The position numbers were made by a program, and so were the translations under genes. Positions 7,801 through 17,738 of a stretch of DNA of 26,541 bases are shown here, one piece after another. Origin of the DNA: Selaginella kraussiana (lineage: Eukaryota; Streptophyta; Lycopodiopsida; Selaginellales; Selaginellaceae); assembly GCA_001021135.1 (NCBI GenBank), contig LDJE01053894.1, positions 1 through 26,541 on the forward strand. The letters are read 5' to 3'. The notes beneath the pieces were generated by a model. That model was given only the letters and a program-made list of their open reading frames with translations. It was not told where the DNA came from and searched no databases. The stretch's first letter is position 1, and each line of letters begins with the position of its first letter.

Positions 7801-9878
7801 AGACCGCAAGACAATTTGTAAGTGTTTAGGGTTAGGGTTTAGGGTTTCCGATTTAAGGGTTTAAGGTTTAGGGCTTAGATCGGTTTTTAGGGTTTAGGTT
7901 TAACGGTTTAGGTTAACTCGTGAATGCAGGCACCGATTATTCTTTTCATGGATAATCTAGACCACAGTGTTGGCAAACGAGGAAGCATTGCGAGTAAAGA
8001 GAAGCAGGAGCAGGAAGCTCTCATCAATCAGTTCCTCGTCGAATTAGACGGGTATCTTTTTTTTTCTGTATTTTCAGCGTTTTTTAAATGTGGATTTCCA
8101 TTATTTTTGCAGGTTTGAGACTCAGGAAGGAGTCGTTGTTCTTGCTACTACGAGCTATCCTGAGAAGATCGATGAAGCACTTCGAAGGCCCGGGCGAATG
8201 GATCGAACCATTCAACTATTTCCTCCGACGAGATCCCAACGTGAGCAGATACTTCAGGACATTGCAGAAAAGACCATGCAGCCTCTCGTCAAGGACTGGG
8301 TGAACTGGGCAAGGGTATGTATTCCCTACATTTTTAGGGTGTAGGGTTTGGGGTTCTGTGTTGCATTGCAGATCGCTGAGAAAACGGAAGGTTTCACGTA
8401 CATCGATCTTCAGCCCATCCCGATGCAATTACAGGCCCTTTCCATGAAGTTCAAAGCTGGAGACAGGGAGGAGCTCGATGCTGCACTGTACTTTCTCAAT
8501 GTAAGATTTGTGTATTTTGACGTTGTATTTATACGGTTTTTGTTTCAGATATACGAGAAGGTTGTACCACGATGGATCGCCACTAATTTTCTGTGGAAAT
8601 TAGATGAAAGTGTTATAGATTTTCTTGGACTCCGTCCTACGAAGCGGGAGATTGAGATTGTTTCTGAGTACCTTGACGTTCGTGGAGCTTCGAAACCTGG
8701 CATCGAACTCCAAGATCCAAACTACGAAGTAAGCCAGGGTTTAGTGTTTGCTTGGTGTTTTGGATGATTTCGAGTGGTTTAGGGTTAGGGTTTTTTAGGG
8801 TTCACAACCTCACTTGATGCTTATATCTATTGCAGTGGACAAGAGCCTTCAAACACAGTCCGGCCGTCTGGGCGGCGGGCCGAGGGTTGGTTGGTCTTTT
8901 GCTTCCCGACTTCGACATTGTTGAGTTGATATGGCTTGATAGAACCAATTTCGATGTAAGTTTTGCTTATTTTATTTTTGACAAGTTTTGTGGTGGTTTA
9001 ACATCGGCGTTTTACCGCAGAGTGTTGCATTTACAAAGCTGACGAAGAACGTAGACGAAGGCCATCTACAAACTGGAACAAGCATGCGGTCGTACTACGA
9101 AAAAATGCTCGTTTTACTACACGGTTCTCACATTGCGACGGGGTTGCTGTCCCCCTTCATGTGCAAGAGCGAACATTCAAAACCGCAGCTCAAGGAGGCT
9201 GCCAGGGTCAGTCATTTCTCTCTTTTTTTTGCCGTTTTACATTGGTTTTTCACATCAAATTTTCATTGACGGACGCATTGTACTGTGTAGCTTGCAACGA
9301 GTATGGTTCTGGAATTTGGCTGGTCTTTAGACGATAGTCCGACCGTCTACATGTCAGGATCCTCGGTATGTTTTTCTGATGCTGAAAAATGAGTTTTTTT
9401 TTAAATTTCTTTCCCTTTTCATACAGTACTCGCTGGACAGTAGCGGTCATGAGAAGGAGCTCGAGGAGAAAGTGGCGCAGGTGAGCTTGTGTCTAAGCCC
9501 TAAACCCTAAACCCTAAACTTTAACCTGTTCATCAGCTTCTCGACGCGGCTTGGGATAGAACCGTGCAAATTCTAACTCGGAACAAGCACGTCCTCGAAG
9601 CATTTGTTGAAGAATTGCTGGAACGGGACTATATACTGAAAGAGGTGATGCCTTTCATTTTTGTGACTTTCTTGTGGACTGGCTTTATTGTGCTATAGGA
9701 CATGCAGAGGATACTAAAAGATCAAAATGCGATTTTTGAAGAGGAGCCCTTCACTTTGAAAGATAATGCATCGAAAAACAAGGTTTCTGTGGCCTACTTG
9801 TGCGTGATACTAACGTTTTTTTTATCAGACTATAGAGCATTCGACGAACGGAACCGGGAGAGTGATCACAGTCTGAGT
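4844..9878 (+). CDS. FTSHI5: FTSHI5-type inactive plastid FtsH (AAA ATPase-like), 19 exons, 1264 aa
   Basis: Exons: 4844-5781, 5889-6258, 6329-6529, 6609-6935, 7012-7272, 7332-7412, 7460-7591, 7641-7817, 7930-8051, 8113-8314, 8372-8500, 8549-8728, 8836-8955, 9021-9206, 9291-9365, 9427-9480, 9537-9644, 9699-9782, 9831-9878. The frame holds throughout. The N terminus looks like a plastid transit peptide (MALLVCSSVNPRILAG). Hydrophobic segments lie at about residues 81-102 and 660-682, with a long charged coiled coil between. Walker A is GESGTGKT (776-783). Walker B is ILFMDN, with Asn838 where active enzymes have Glu. Arg-finger region ALRRPGRMDR (892-901) is kept. Where M41 proteases have HEAGH the sequence is WAAGR (1052-1056), so no zinc site. 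Length and sequence match Arabidopsis FTSHI5/EMB2458 as I remember it; that family works in the inner-envelope FtsHi/Ycf2 import motor complex. The last junction (9782/9831) is the least certain. An in-frame GTG at 4820 is possible but ATG 4844 fits better. Confidence 0.93.
7273..7331 (+). other. GC-AG intron in FTSHI5
   Basis: Phase 0 is required on both sides (exons 7012-7272 and 7332-7412). The only fitting donor is CAA|GCAAGT, a classic GC donor consensus; the nearby GT at 7279 would break the frame. The acceptor is TTTTTGCAG. All other introns modelled in this gene are GT-AG. Confidence 0.75.
7826..7917 (+). repeat. Degenerate TTTAGGG (telomere-like) cluster in a FTSHI5 intron
   Basis: The intron between 7817 and 7930 is almost wholly built of TTTAGGG-type units (for example GTTTAGGGTTAGGGTTTAGG near its start). 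Similar but shorter clusters sit in introns at 5817-5849, 6549-6600, 6975-6988, 8333-8351 and 8776-8803. The cluster at 9496-9518 is in the opposite orientation (CCCTAAA on the sense strand). Confidence 0.85.
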
Positions 9879-10294
9879 GAGAGAATTTGTCGCAGACGAT
9901 GGAAGTGCACAGATAATGAACTCGGAAATTTTCTCTTTGAACTCACGCTGAGTGAAAATCTTGATTATTGGAAGATTATCAGCACTCACATTTACACAAA
10001 ACATGATGTTGCTCCGGTTATGATCTGGAAACTTATTATCCAAAGCATTCCCTGAAGACACTTCATATCGGTTGTGGTGGATGGGAATATTTTGAAGCAG
10101 TGCAGAGTTAGAAACTATGGACAGAGAACATAGAGAAAAGACTGGACAAACGGAACAATACAATAAGGATAATTGTGAATACCATCACCCAGCCTGACCC
10201 TTTAAGTTGCTTTTAAGTGAAAGGACCCTCTGATTCTCAAACAGAACAAGATGTGCCCAATCTTAATAAATATCATCAAAATACGCTACCGTCA

Positions 10295-10495
10295 GGGTAC
10301 TACCGTATATACCGTCGAAATAGTGACTACGCTATAAATCTCTTACTTTTTCCGCTAGAGGTATTAACTGTTAGAAGTAGTTACAACCGTCGAATAGTTA
10401 CTACAAGGTACTACCGTTTATACCATTGAATACTGGGAAAAACGTCAAGGTACTACACTATAAATCTTTTACTTTTCTGCCAGTAGAAGTAGTTT
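10295..10495. repeat. Diverged tandem repeat, about 110-bp period
   Basis: Two units share GGTACTACCGT(A/T)TATACC, then TATAAATCT(C/T)TTACTTTT and a (C/T)TAGAAG-type end: 10295-10380 and 10405-10495. An echo, GGGAAAACATCAAGG plus GTAGATCTATACAAG, occurs at 11101-11120 and 11337-11362. No coding content. Confidence 0.6.
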
Positions 10496-10689
10496 AACTT
10501 TTTATAACGAATAATAAACCAGACACTGTGCCTGAAGCAGCATGCTACACATCTACGCAAATCACCGCTCCAGCTCCAAGGCCTTTTGTCATGGACAAGT
10601 CCCTTGAAGGTCATGACTTAAACATGACTTCTGTCTCTCCGTATATACAATACAAGGCATGGGCGTCCTGCCAAACACTTCTTTTACTC

Positions 10690-10806
10690 GCTATATACTG
10701 AAAAAGGTGAGTCTGTTTATGCATTTCATTTATGTGACTTTCTTGTGAACTACGTGACTTTATTACATGCAGAGGATCGATATGAGGAGCCCTTCACTTT
10801 GAAAGT
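10690..10806 (+). pseudogene. Duplicated fragment of FTSHI5 exon 17 - intron - exon 18
   Basis: Matches 9628-9762: CTATATACTGAAA(A/G)AGGTGA (exon 17 end plus donor), CATTTCATTT(A/T)TGTGACTTT and CTTGTG (intron), ACATGCAGAGGAT and GAGGAGCCCTTCACTTTGAA (exon 18). The intron is included, so this is a DNA-level copy and not a retrocopy. The exon 18 part has lost about 26 bases. No other FTSHI5 exon is found near it. Confidence 0.85.
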
Positions 10807-11997
10807 TCCCAGTAGTTTGTGCACTGAACCAATGAACAATTTTAAACTGTGGAATGTTTTTATTAAACAAAAATTAGTTGTGAAAAATTGCATTCAATTA
10901 TGGAATTCTTTATTAAATTGTGAATTAGATAGGTATTTATGTAGAAATTCTTTTAAATATTTTATTCCATCACAGTTCTCATTACGCGACCTTTGGAATA
11001 AAATAACATTTTTTTAAAGAATTTATATATGATTTTACGATAGTTTTTCCAATAATAGTGTTTATTAGATTAGATAAAACTTAACGTTGAGTCGAGATAA
11101 TACTTCCAAGGGTAGATCTATACAAGATAAAGGGGGTTATACTCTGTTCATCCCCGGGCCATGAAACTCTTGTAATACACATATATGCATTCCGATATGA
11201 ACTCGTTACCACATAGAACGGTAAGAAAGGCTTAGCTTTATGCGATGCGACCGAGTGGTGGTACCTTCTTACAGGTATACGAATACCTACTTGTTGCCAT
11301 CCAAAAGAAAAAACATGTTAGCCATAATTCACAGTGGGAAAACATCAAGGTAGATCTATACAAGGACTGCAAGACTAACAGATTTTTGGAGTTACATCTT
11401 CATACAGGGACTGCGGAGGTAAAGAATGCATACAAGTAATAACATGCATGAAGTGCTAGTGTATGGAATCAATGGAATCACACATGTTCGGAATTTGGTA
11501 GATTTTGCGTAACTGGAGACACAGGTCGCTCAGTAAAATCGCTATTAGTTCTGGGATTTAGAGGATGGCATTTTGGTGATTGCAATCAAAGTTGACTCTT
11601 ACATGTATCTTATACCTGGATTTTGTATCGTCCGTGGAGAAAGGCGCTTCTATAGGATTGCTTCAGCTACTGAAAAAACGAACGAGAAACTTGCCGACCT
11701 TTCAGGGCCGTGCAACAAGGATAGTACAACAACATGCCGAAGAAATTGATGAGAGCCTCTTAATGATCATCCCGCTTGCACTTAATGGTAAGTTCTTATT
11801 ACTTCAACAAGTTAATTGACTTCGCTTGCAATAAGTTCTTATGATTCTTATTATCCCAACGACTCTAAACGCAAACTACTCTTGTAAAAAAAATAAAAAA
11901 AATTAATGCAATATGTTTTGTGCTTCTTTACAAATAATCTACTATTAAATCTCTATTAAAAATAATCTTACGTTCCAAGAAGTCACAGCTACAAGGC

Positions 11998-14900
11998 TCA
12001 CTTTCGCATGGTAAACCGCGGATCCCCGGAAGGGGGTGGTGGAGCACCTCCAATTGCATTAGACACCCCAGCAAAACCGGCAAATCCACCAGCACCTTGC
12101 TTCTGACTAAAAGCTCCAAAACCACCACTCCCTGCAACATACAAAAAATGATTTTTTAAGCAAGAAATGTTTTTTTAGTATACATACCTGAAGCTGCATT
12201 GGCAAAACCAGCCCCAGTAAACCCCGTTGGGGTAACCGGGGCTCCGAAAGGAGCCATCCCGAACCCGACTTGCCGTGTCTGGCCGAAGGCTCCGAGAGCG
12301 TTTCCGAGAGCTTGCTGTCCGGACCCAATCGCAGCCGGCTGCCCGAAGCCGCCGGTTGGGCTCGGACTCTGAGCGGTTTGAGCGAACGGACTTTGAGCAC
12401 TTTGAGCGAACGGGTTCTGCGGTGTTTGGCCACTCTGAGCAAACCCTCCGAATGCATTGCTTGAGAAGGCCGAGCTTGTTGCTTGTTGCGGGGGACTCGC
12501 ACTCGGCAAGGCGAAGGCTGCAGGCCGAAACAACTGTCCGGGAGGCGAGGGCTGCTGTCCGAACGGACTCGGCTGCGGCGTTGTGACTCCGAACGGGTTT
12601 GACATCGGCTTGGACGCTGCAGGGGCGGGAGAACCTCCGAGTCCGAGGTTAAGGAACCCGGAGAATCCCGTGGACGCCGGCGTTGCTTCTTCCTCCATGT
12701 TGTCGTCCTGAGGAGCCGGTGCCGGAGCCGGAACCGGTGAAGACGGTTGCGCCTGAGGTGAAGCGATCGGAGTCTGAGGGCCGAGCACCAGCGGCTGTAG
12801 CGGAGGTGTCTGAGGTGGAGCCTGAGCAAACTTCATAAACGGAGAAGCTTGGGGAGCCGGCAGCGCCTGCTTCGATTCGGCCTGGATCACGGACACGGAT
12901 TGCGTTGCTGCTATCTCCTGAATCTTTGGAGGTGGTGCTGAAATCGGTGTAGTCGGTTGTGGAGTCGTTTCCTTAAGCTGGAACACCGACATGCTCGACT
13001 TGGTCTCAACCTTGAAAGGCGTCACTAGAGTTGAGCTCGAACTCGTTGAAGTCGGAGTCGGAGTTGGCTTCGGCTCTGGAGTCGTCTGAACCGAGAATAT
13101 TGATGGAGTCGGAGTCGGAATCGGAGTCGGCTTCGGCTCTGGAGTCGTCTGAACCGAGGGTATTGACGGAGTCGGCTTCGGTTCTTGAGTCGGCTGGATC
13201 TTGAACGCTGGCTTCGGCTCTGGAGCCGATGACGGCGGTGGAGTCTGCCTCAACTCCTCAATCTTGGGAGCGGCGGGAAACCTCGGCTCCGGAGTTGCCT
13301 GAACTTGTGCCGGTGTCGGAGCCGGCTGTATCGGAGTCGGCTGAGGCTTCAGCGATTCTGGCATCGTCGGAAACATGAAAGGTGTAGTACTCGGCTTCAA
13401 CTCTGGAAACTTGAAAGCTATAGTAGTCGGCTTCGCCTCTGGTGCCGGTTTCAGCTCCGGAGCCGGCTTCGGGGTCGGCTTCGGTTCTGGACTTGCCTGA
13501 ACTTGTGACGGCTGAGCCAGGAATGCTGGTGGAGCCTTTGAAGTTGGAGTCGGCTTCGGCTCTGTGCTCGGAGTTACGGGCCGAAGAGGCTTAAAGTCAA
13601 ACTTCGGCTCGGGCGTTGGCTGGACCGAGACCGGCCTCGGCTCTGGAGTCGGCTTGAAAAATGGTCCCGTCGGCTTGGGCTCTTGAGCCTGAAGTAGTTG
13701 TTTGATCTCCGTAGTTGGCTTCAGCTCCGGAAGCTTCAGTTTCATCTCCGGAAGTGGTTTGAGCTCCGAAGTTGTGGATTTCTGGAATCCTCTCTTCGGC
13801 TCGGCGCGTGAAACTGACGGACCGAGCTTCATATCCGACTCCGACTTCTCAGCAAGCGGACGGACCGCTGCTCGTTTTACCGTTGTTTTCGTAGCTTCTT
13901 TTCCGGCCCAAGCCTGTCCACAAATACAAATACGTATGACGGATTTTTTTTTAAAATGGCGTACCGCGTCTATAGAATCTCGTCGTCTCCTCGAACTTTC
14001 AGGTGCAGGAAGACTCAAATCCTCGGATGATAGTATGGACTTCGCTGGTGTCGACAGCCCGTCTTGGGATACAACTGATCGAGCTGGAGCTGCACTACGC
14101 TTGTTGGATCTTACACCCGTTTTCTGAGAGGCGGCCGTAAGAGGAACATTCATCAGCTCCATCAGGTTCGCAAGACGAGAAGACAACTGCTCAGCGGCTT
14201 CCAGTTGCGAATTTACGGTGCTGTAGAGGCTCTGTAGAGACTGGAAGTTTCTGAAGATCCACAACAAAAAATCTCAGCTCACAACTCCAAGTTTTAAACC
14301 CTAAACCCTAACCCTAACCTAGAGCAAACGCAAACACCTTAACCTAATGTAACCCATAACCCTAAACCCGGAACCCTAAAACACTCGAACCCTAACATTT
14401 TACGAGCTCAGATTTATACGTACGAGGATGTCGGCTGGGAGTTTTTCGAAGACTGATGACGCTGGTTCAATTCAAGAACATGAAGATGGCTTTCCAGGTC
14501 CGTAATCTGCCGCTTCAAAGCCTGAAAGAACGCAAATTCAATCACAAAAACATCGAAAAAACGCAGACCTGATCGGCACTTATAACATGCTTTCGTTTAA
14601 TATCCATTTCCGGGGGTAGCCTCTGTTGAATCCAGAGGTCCTGGTACCGTTCGTCCGTGATTTGCTCTACAAGGCTTTTCACGTAAATTCTCCAAGCATC
14701 AACTGCAATGCAAATTTAAAGGCCTTCAAAAACCCCCAGGAAAAATATGCCTCCTCACCTTGGAAGCTTTGATCCCGAAGTTCTTCAACAATACAATTAT
14801 AATCTTGCAAATTCCTCTGAAAAAAAACCGCATGAGAAAAACCACAGTTTTTGCACGCCATACTTACCTTCATCTCTTTGCATTTCGTCGCGAAGATCGA

Positions 14901-17395
14901 CATGCTCCGTTCAATATTCTGGACTTTGCCCAGCCTGAACGGAGCCTTCGGCCCGCCGCCTTCATTCTTTTGAACAACGGAGGACATGAGTTGATCGATT
15001 TCATCAGACATCTCCTGAAGCTGCACCCAAAGCGCGGTCAACCACGGTCTTCATCGACGGAAAACCGACTCACCTTATCCATCTTGACCATGAAGTTGAC
15101 TTCCATTTCGGTCAAGCCCGAGGACTGAGTCCGAGTCTTCTCGGTCACTCGAGCATTCGACACCTCGGTCACCGGAACTTTCGGCACCTCCGGAACCCGA
15201 GCAACCGGCATCTCGGCCACCCTGGGAGCCGGCGTTTGAGCAACCGACATATCGGCCACCCGAGGAGCCGGCGCTTCCGAGACCCGAAGTTTCGGCATCT
15301 CGGTCACCCGAGGAGCCGGCAGAGTGCTTACCGGTTGCTTCCGCAGCTCATTCACCGTTTTCGAAGCAGAAAAGCCCGCAGGCAATCCGAGAGTGCTCTC
15401 CGCTGCTGGAGCTGGTTTCGTCTGCGAAAAACCCACAAATCAGCCCTCAGCACAAATCAGTTCCAGCGGAGATCTTCATACCTCGGCCTTCCGAGGAGGC
15501 GACTGTGTAGCCGGTGCCGGTTTCGGGGCCTCCTTCTCGGCATGTACTGCTGCTGCCGGCTTCACGATTTCTATACTAGCCGGTGACGTTAAGACGTTCT
15601 CCTTCGCGTCCGACCTGACAAACCGACGTTAACCTCGGACTTCATAGAGGACGGAGGCACACCTTACGAAGGAAAACAGGCAGAGTTTCTGATCCAGCGT
15701 TGTGCACAGCAGATTCGGACTCGGACATGACATTTCTCCGACATGTTGAGGGTCGGGAAGTTGAATCGGCGAAGTTCTATCGACGGCCAACCCGGTTAAG
15801 ACATTATCCTCGCTATCATCTGCAATAACATATGTAATCACATTTCCCAAAAACAAAAACACTAAACCCCAACCCTAAAGCAAAACCCTGGTCTGCGGTG
15901 ATTCTAACCCTAAAGCTAAACCCTTGAATGTTTACCTATCTTTGGAATGAAAGGCTTCCAAAAATCCTGCTCGAATTCATACGAGACCATGTTTCCACTT
16001 GCATCAGACAGACCGAGCACTAGAATGTGTTCTTCCGTAGACATTCTGCTGGTTGCCAAAATGATCTTCCTGCAAGAAAATGGAATATGCGTCGTGAAGC
16101 TACGTATACGGACGTACCATTGGTGTATGTAGTTCGCCAGAAGATACGGTCCAGAATTGGGTTCAACCATCGACGAGTTCACGCAAGGGAAGCCACCATA
16201 CAGCGTTACCACGGTAAGCTTCGAGCCCTGCGTGCGTGGTTAAACCGTAGTTAAACGTGGCTAAACAGTGGTAAACATACCTCGCAGAAATCGCCCTCTG
16301 AAGTGAGGAAAAAGCATGGTGATGATATAACGTCGGTCCCATCCGTCTGAATGTACGATACAAGCGTGGCGCTTGATGTGATCCAACATAATCCATCAAC
16401 TACGAAGATACATCGTGAGACCTCAAAAGAATACAATATATACTCGTATGAAACGTATTCTATAAGGTATATACTCGTATATACGTATTGTACCTTCGAA
16501 TGTGTAGTCTTCGTCCTCGAGATCGGGAAGGTCATTTGGAAGGTTGAAAACGCAAACCTTTGAAAGCTCCGACGTTACGATGTTCAGCTGGAGGTTCAGG
16601 GAGTACGAGATCTTGGTTCCATCAGGACTCCAGCACGCTGTTTACAACAGTTAACCATCGGAAAAACGGTGGTAAAGGTGGACGTACCAGCGGTGACACC
16701 GTCGGCAACCGTGGTAAGCTCTTGGGCAACCACGCCGACTGAAAGACGTCCTTTGCTCGTGAGGAGCATATACCGCGAGTCCTCAGTTGGAGACCACTTG
16801 AAATCTTTGATGTTTTCTTCGACTTCGTGGAATGGCCGAGCAGCGTTCTGCAAATACGAATGGTACATGTATACGTCGTGAAAAGACTCACCTTTTGTAC
16901 GAGGTCGTAGACGTGGTAGAACTGGACGTGGTGATCGGTACATACCGCAAGGATGGTTTCGGCCTTGGATAGTACCACCATGTAAACGTTCTCCATTTCA
17001 ATGGTTGATATGTACTTCTCGCTTGCGCTCGCAAGTCCATCTTTTGACGTTGATGCAAGTTGCACTAGGTCCTCAGTCTTGGCCAAGGAAAAACCTGCAT
17101 TTTTCGACGTTTGCGTTATATAACAGTGATAACTGTTCTATGTGTGCATTTCTAATCAACGTAATGTGTTATGTGTGTTAATGTGTTTACCTACAATACA
17201 AATACACATATAAAAATCTCCAATGATACCTTTGCTAGTCGCCAGGAACAAAATTCCGAAGCGATTGGAGACTGCAAGAGCAGATCGCGCTGCTGAAGTT
17301 GAAGCCTCGCCGTCTGATGGCAACAATGAGAGGCGGCCAACCGCTATGAACTTTCCATTGGTAAGATTTTCGGATTCCAGCTCCTCCATCTCCAT
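11998..17395 (-). CDS. NUP214: Nucleoporin NUP214 homologue, 17 exons, 1420 aa
   Basis: Exons (minus): 17395-17230, 17094-16892, 16847-16688, 16637-16494, 16399-16281, 16227-16118, 16069-15936, 15819-15663, 15614-15482, 15421-15074, 15020-14868, 14816-14759, 14702-14569, 14521-14424, 14250-13965, 13913-12188, 12131-11998. All junctions keep frame. Residues 1 to about 400 look like the N-terminal beta-propeller (LAVSNRFGILFLATSKG, HVQFYHVYDLVQK, FKWSPTEDSRYMLLTSKGRL, KVCVFNLPNDLPDLEDEDY). About 442-558 is a repeat region (APRVTEMP-type units). About 558-735 is helical coiled coil (LQEMSDEIDQLMSSV, FQSLQSLYSTVNSQLEAAEQ). About 840-1090 is Pro/Glu/Lys-rich (EPKPTP units). From about 1200 on there are FG repeats (GGFGQ, NPFGV, GFGAFSQ). 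Family role: docking of mRNP remodelling factors on the cytoplasmic face of the nuclear pore. The propeller and FG order support NUP214 over other FG nucleoporins. The start ATG is the first of MEMEELESENL. Confidence 0.92.
13030..13700 (-). repeat. Coding tandem repeat: EPKPTP units in NUP214
   Basis: Within the large exon, about 12-16 degenerate units of (T/S)PEPKPTP with spacers such as SVQTTPEPKPTPIPT. At DNA level GAGTCGGCTTCGGCTCTGGA recurs on the plus strand, and the near-duplicate pair at about 13048-13160 indicates recent slippage or unequal exchange. Confidence 0.8.
14290..14400 (-). repeat. Telomere-like TTTAGGG cluster in a NUP214 intron
   Basis: Plus strand AAACCCTAAACCCTAACCCT and scattered variants, so TTTAGGG on the NUP214 sense strand, within the 173-base intron 14423-14251. 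A weaker cluster lies in the intron 15935-15820, and another in the 5' leader (17401-17485). Confidence 0.85.
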
Positions 17396-17738
17396 CGCTA
17401 AAACCCTAAAACTCGAAGAACCCTAAATTGGAAAAAGCGGATATTCTCGTGCCCTAAACCTATATTAAAGCCCTAAACCCTAAACCCTGGAAAGCCCTGT
17501 TTTCTAGATTTGATAGAGAGATTGTACATTGTATTTGATTGATTTGGGTTCCTTCTTGTGAAAACCTGATAAACCATTCCATACGCCTAGCCTTTTGGAT
17601 CGTTAAACAACGTTACATATTCCAAAAGTTAACAATGTAGAAATACACATATTTCAAAGGGTAGATGAATGACTTCTCAGAGAGATTAAGCACTGCTAAT
17701 GAATTTGAAGAAGTGTCCATTCACAAAATATGCATCAC
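17396..17738 (-). promoter_or_regulatory. NUP214 5' leader/promoter and PPR 3' region
   Basis: Between the NUP214 ATG (17395) and the stop of the upstream PPR gene (17739), both on the minus strand. CCCTAAA motifs (telobox; TTTAGGG on the sense strand) occur at about 17401-17408, 17420-17426, 17452-17458 and 17470-17487. Teloboxes near plant start sites are a known promoter element. No coding sequence is seen. Confidence 0.45.

Larger units (their letters stand above)
9879..11997. other. Intergenic region between convergent FTSHI5 and NUP214
   Basis: No gene that I can support. It contains a possible AATAAA signal for FTSHI5 (10265-10270), a diverged tandem repeat (10295-10495), a decayed FTSHI5 fragment (10690-10806) and very AT-rich sequence. 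The plus frame at 11580-11819 has a moderately protein-like middle (KRTRNLPTFQGRATRIVQQH) but no recognisable domain, so it may be a gene remnant. Confidence 0.55.

Noticed and set aside
7826-7917. Chromosome-end or telomere fusion
   Set aside because: The TTTAGGG units are short, degenerate and confined to introns within an intact gene, so no terminal telomere array is present.
10745-11017. 90-codon plus frame after the FTSHI5 shard
   Set aside because: Starts in the relic and continues through very AT-rich sequence without protein-like features.
11580-11819. 79-codon plus frame
   Set aside because: A partly protein-like middle, but no family, splice context or neighbour support; at most a remnant.
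12107-12829. 240-codon Arg/Ser-rich minus frame
   Set aside because: Shadow of the repetitive FG/Pro-rich exon of NUP214.
13030-13700. Regular spaced repeats that could suggest a CRISPR array
   Set aside because: They are in-frame codon repeats of NUP214 in eukaryotic DNA; repeat and spacer lengths are irregular.
12270-14127. Several plus-strand frames opposite NUP214
   Set aside because: Antisense shadows caused by GC-rich repetitive codons.
14679-15041. 120-codon minus frame
   Set aside because: Reads through two NUP214 introns; only the exon parts are coding.
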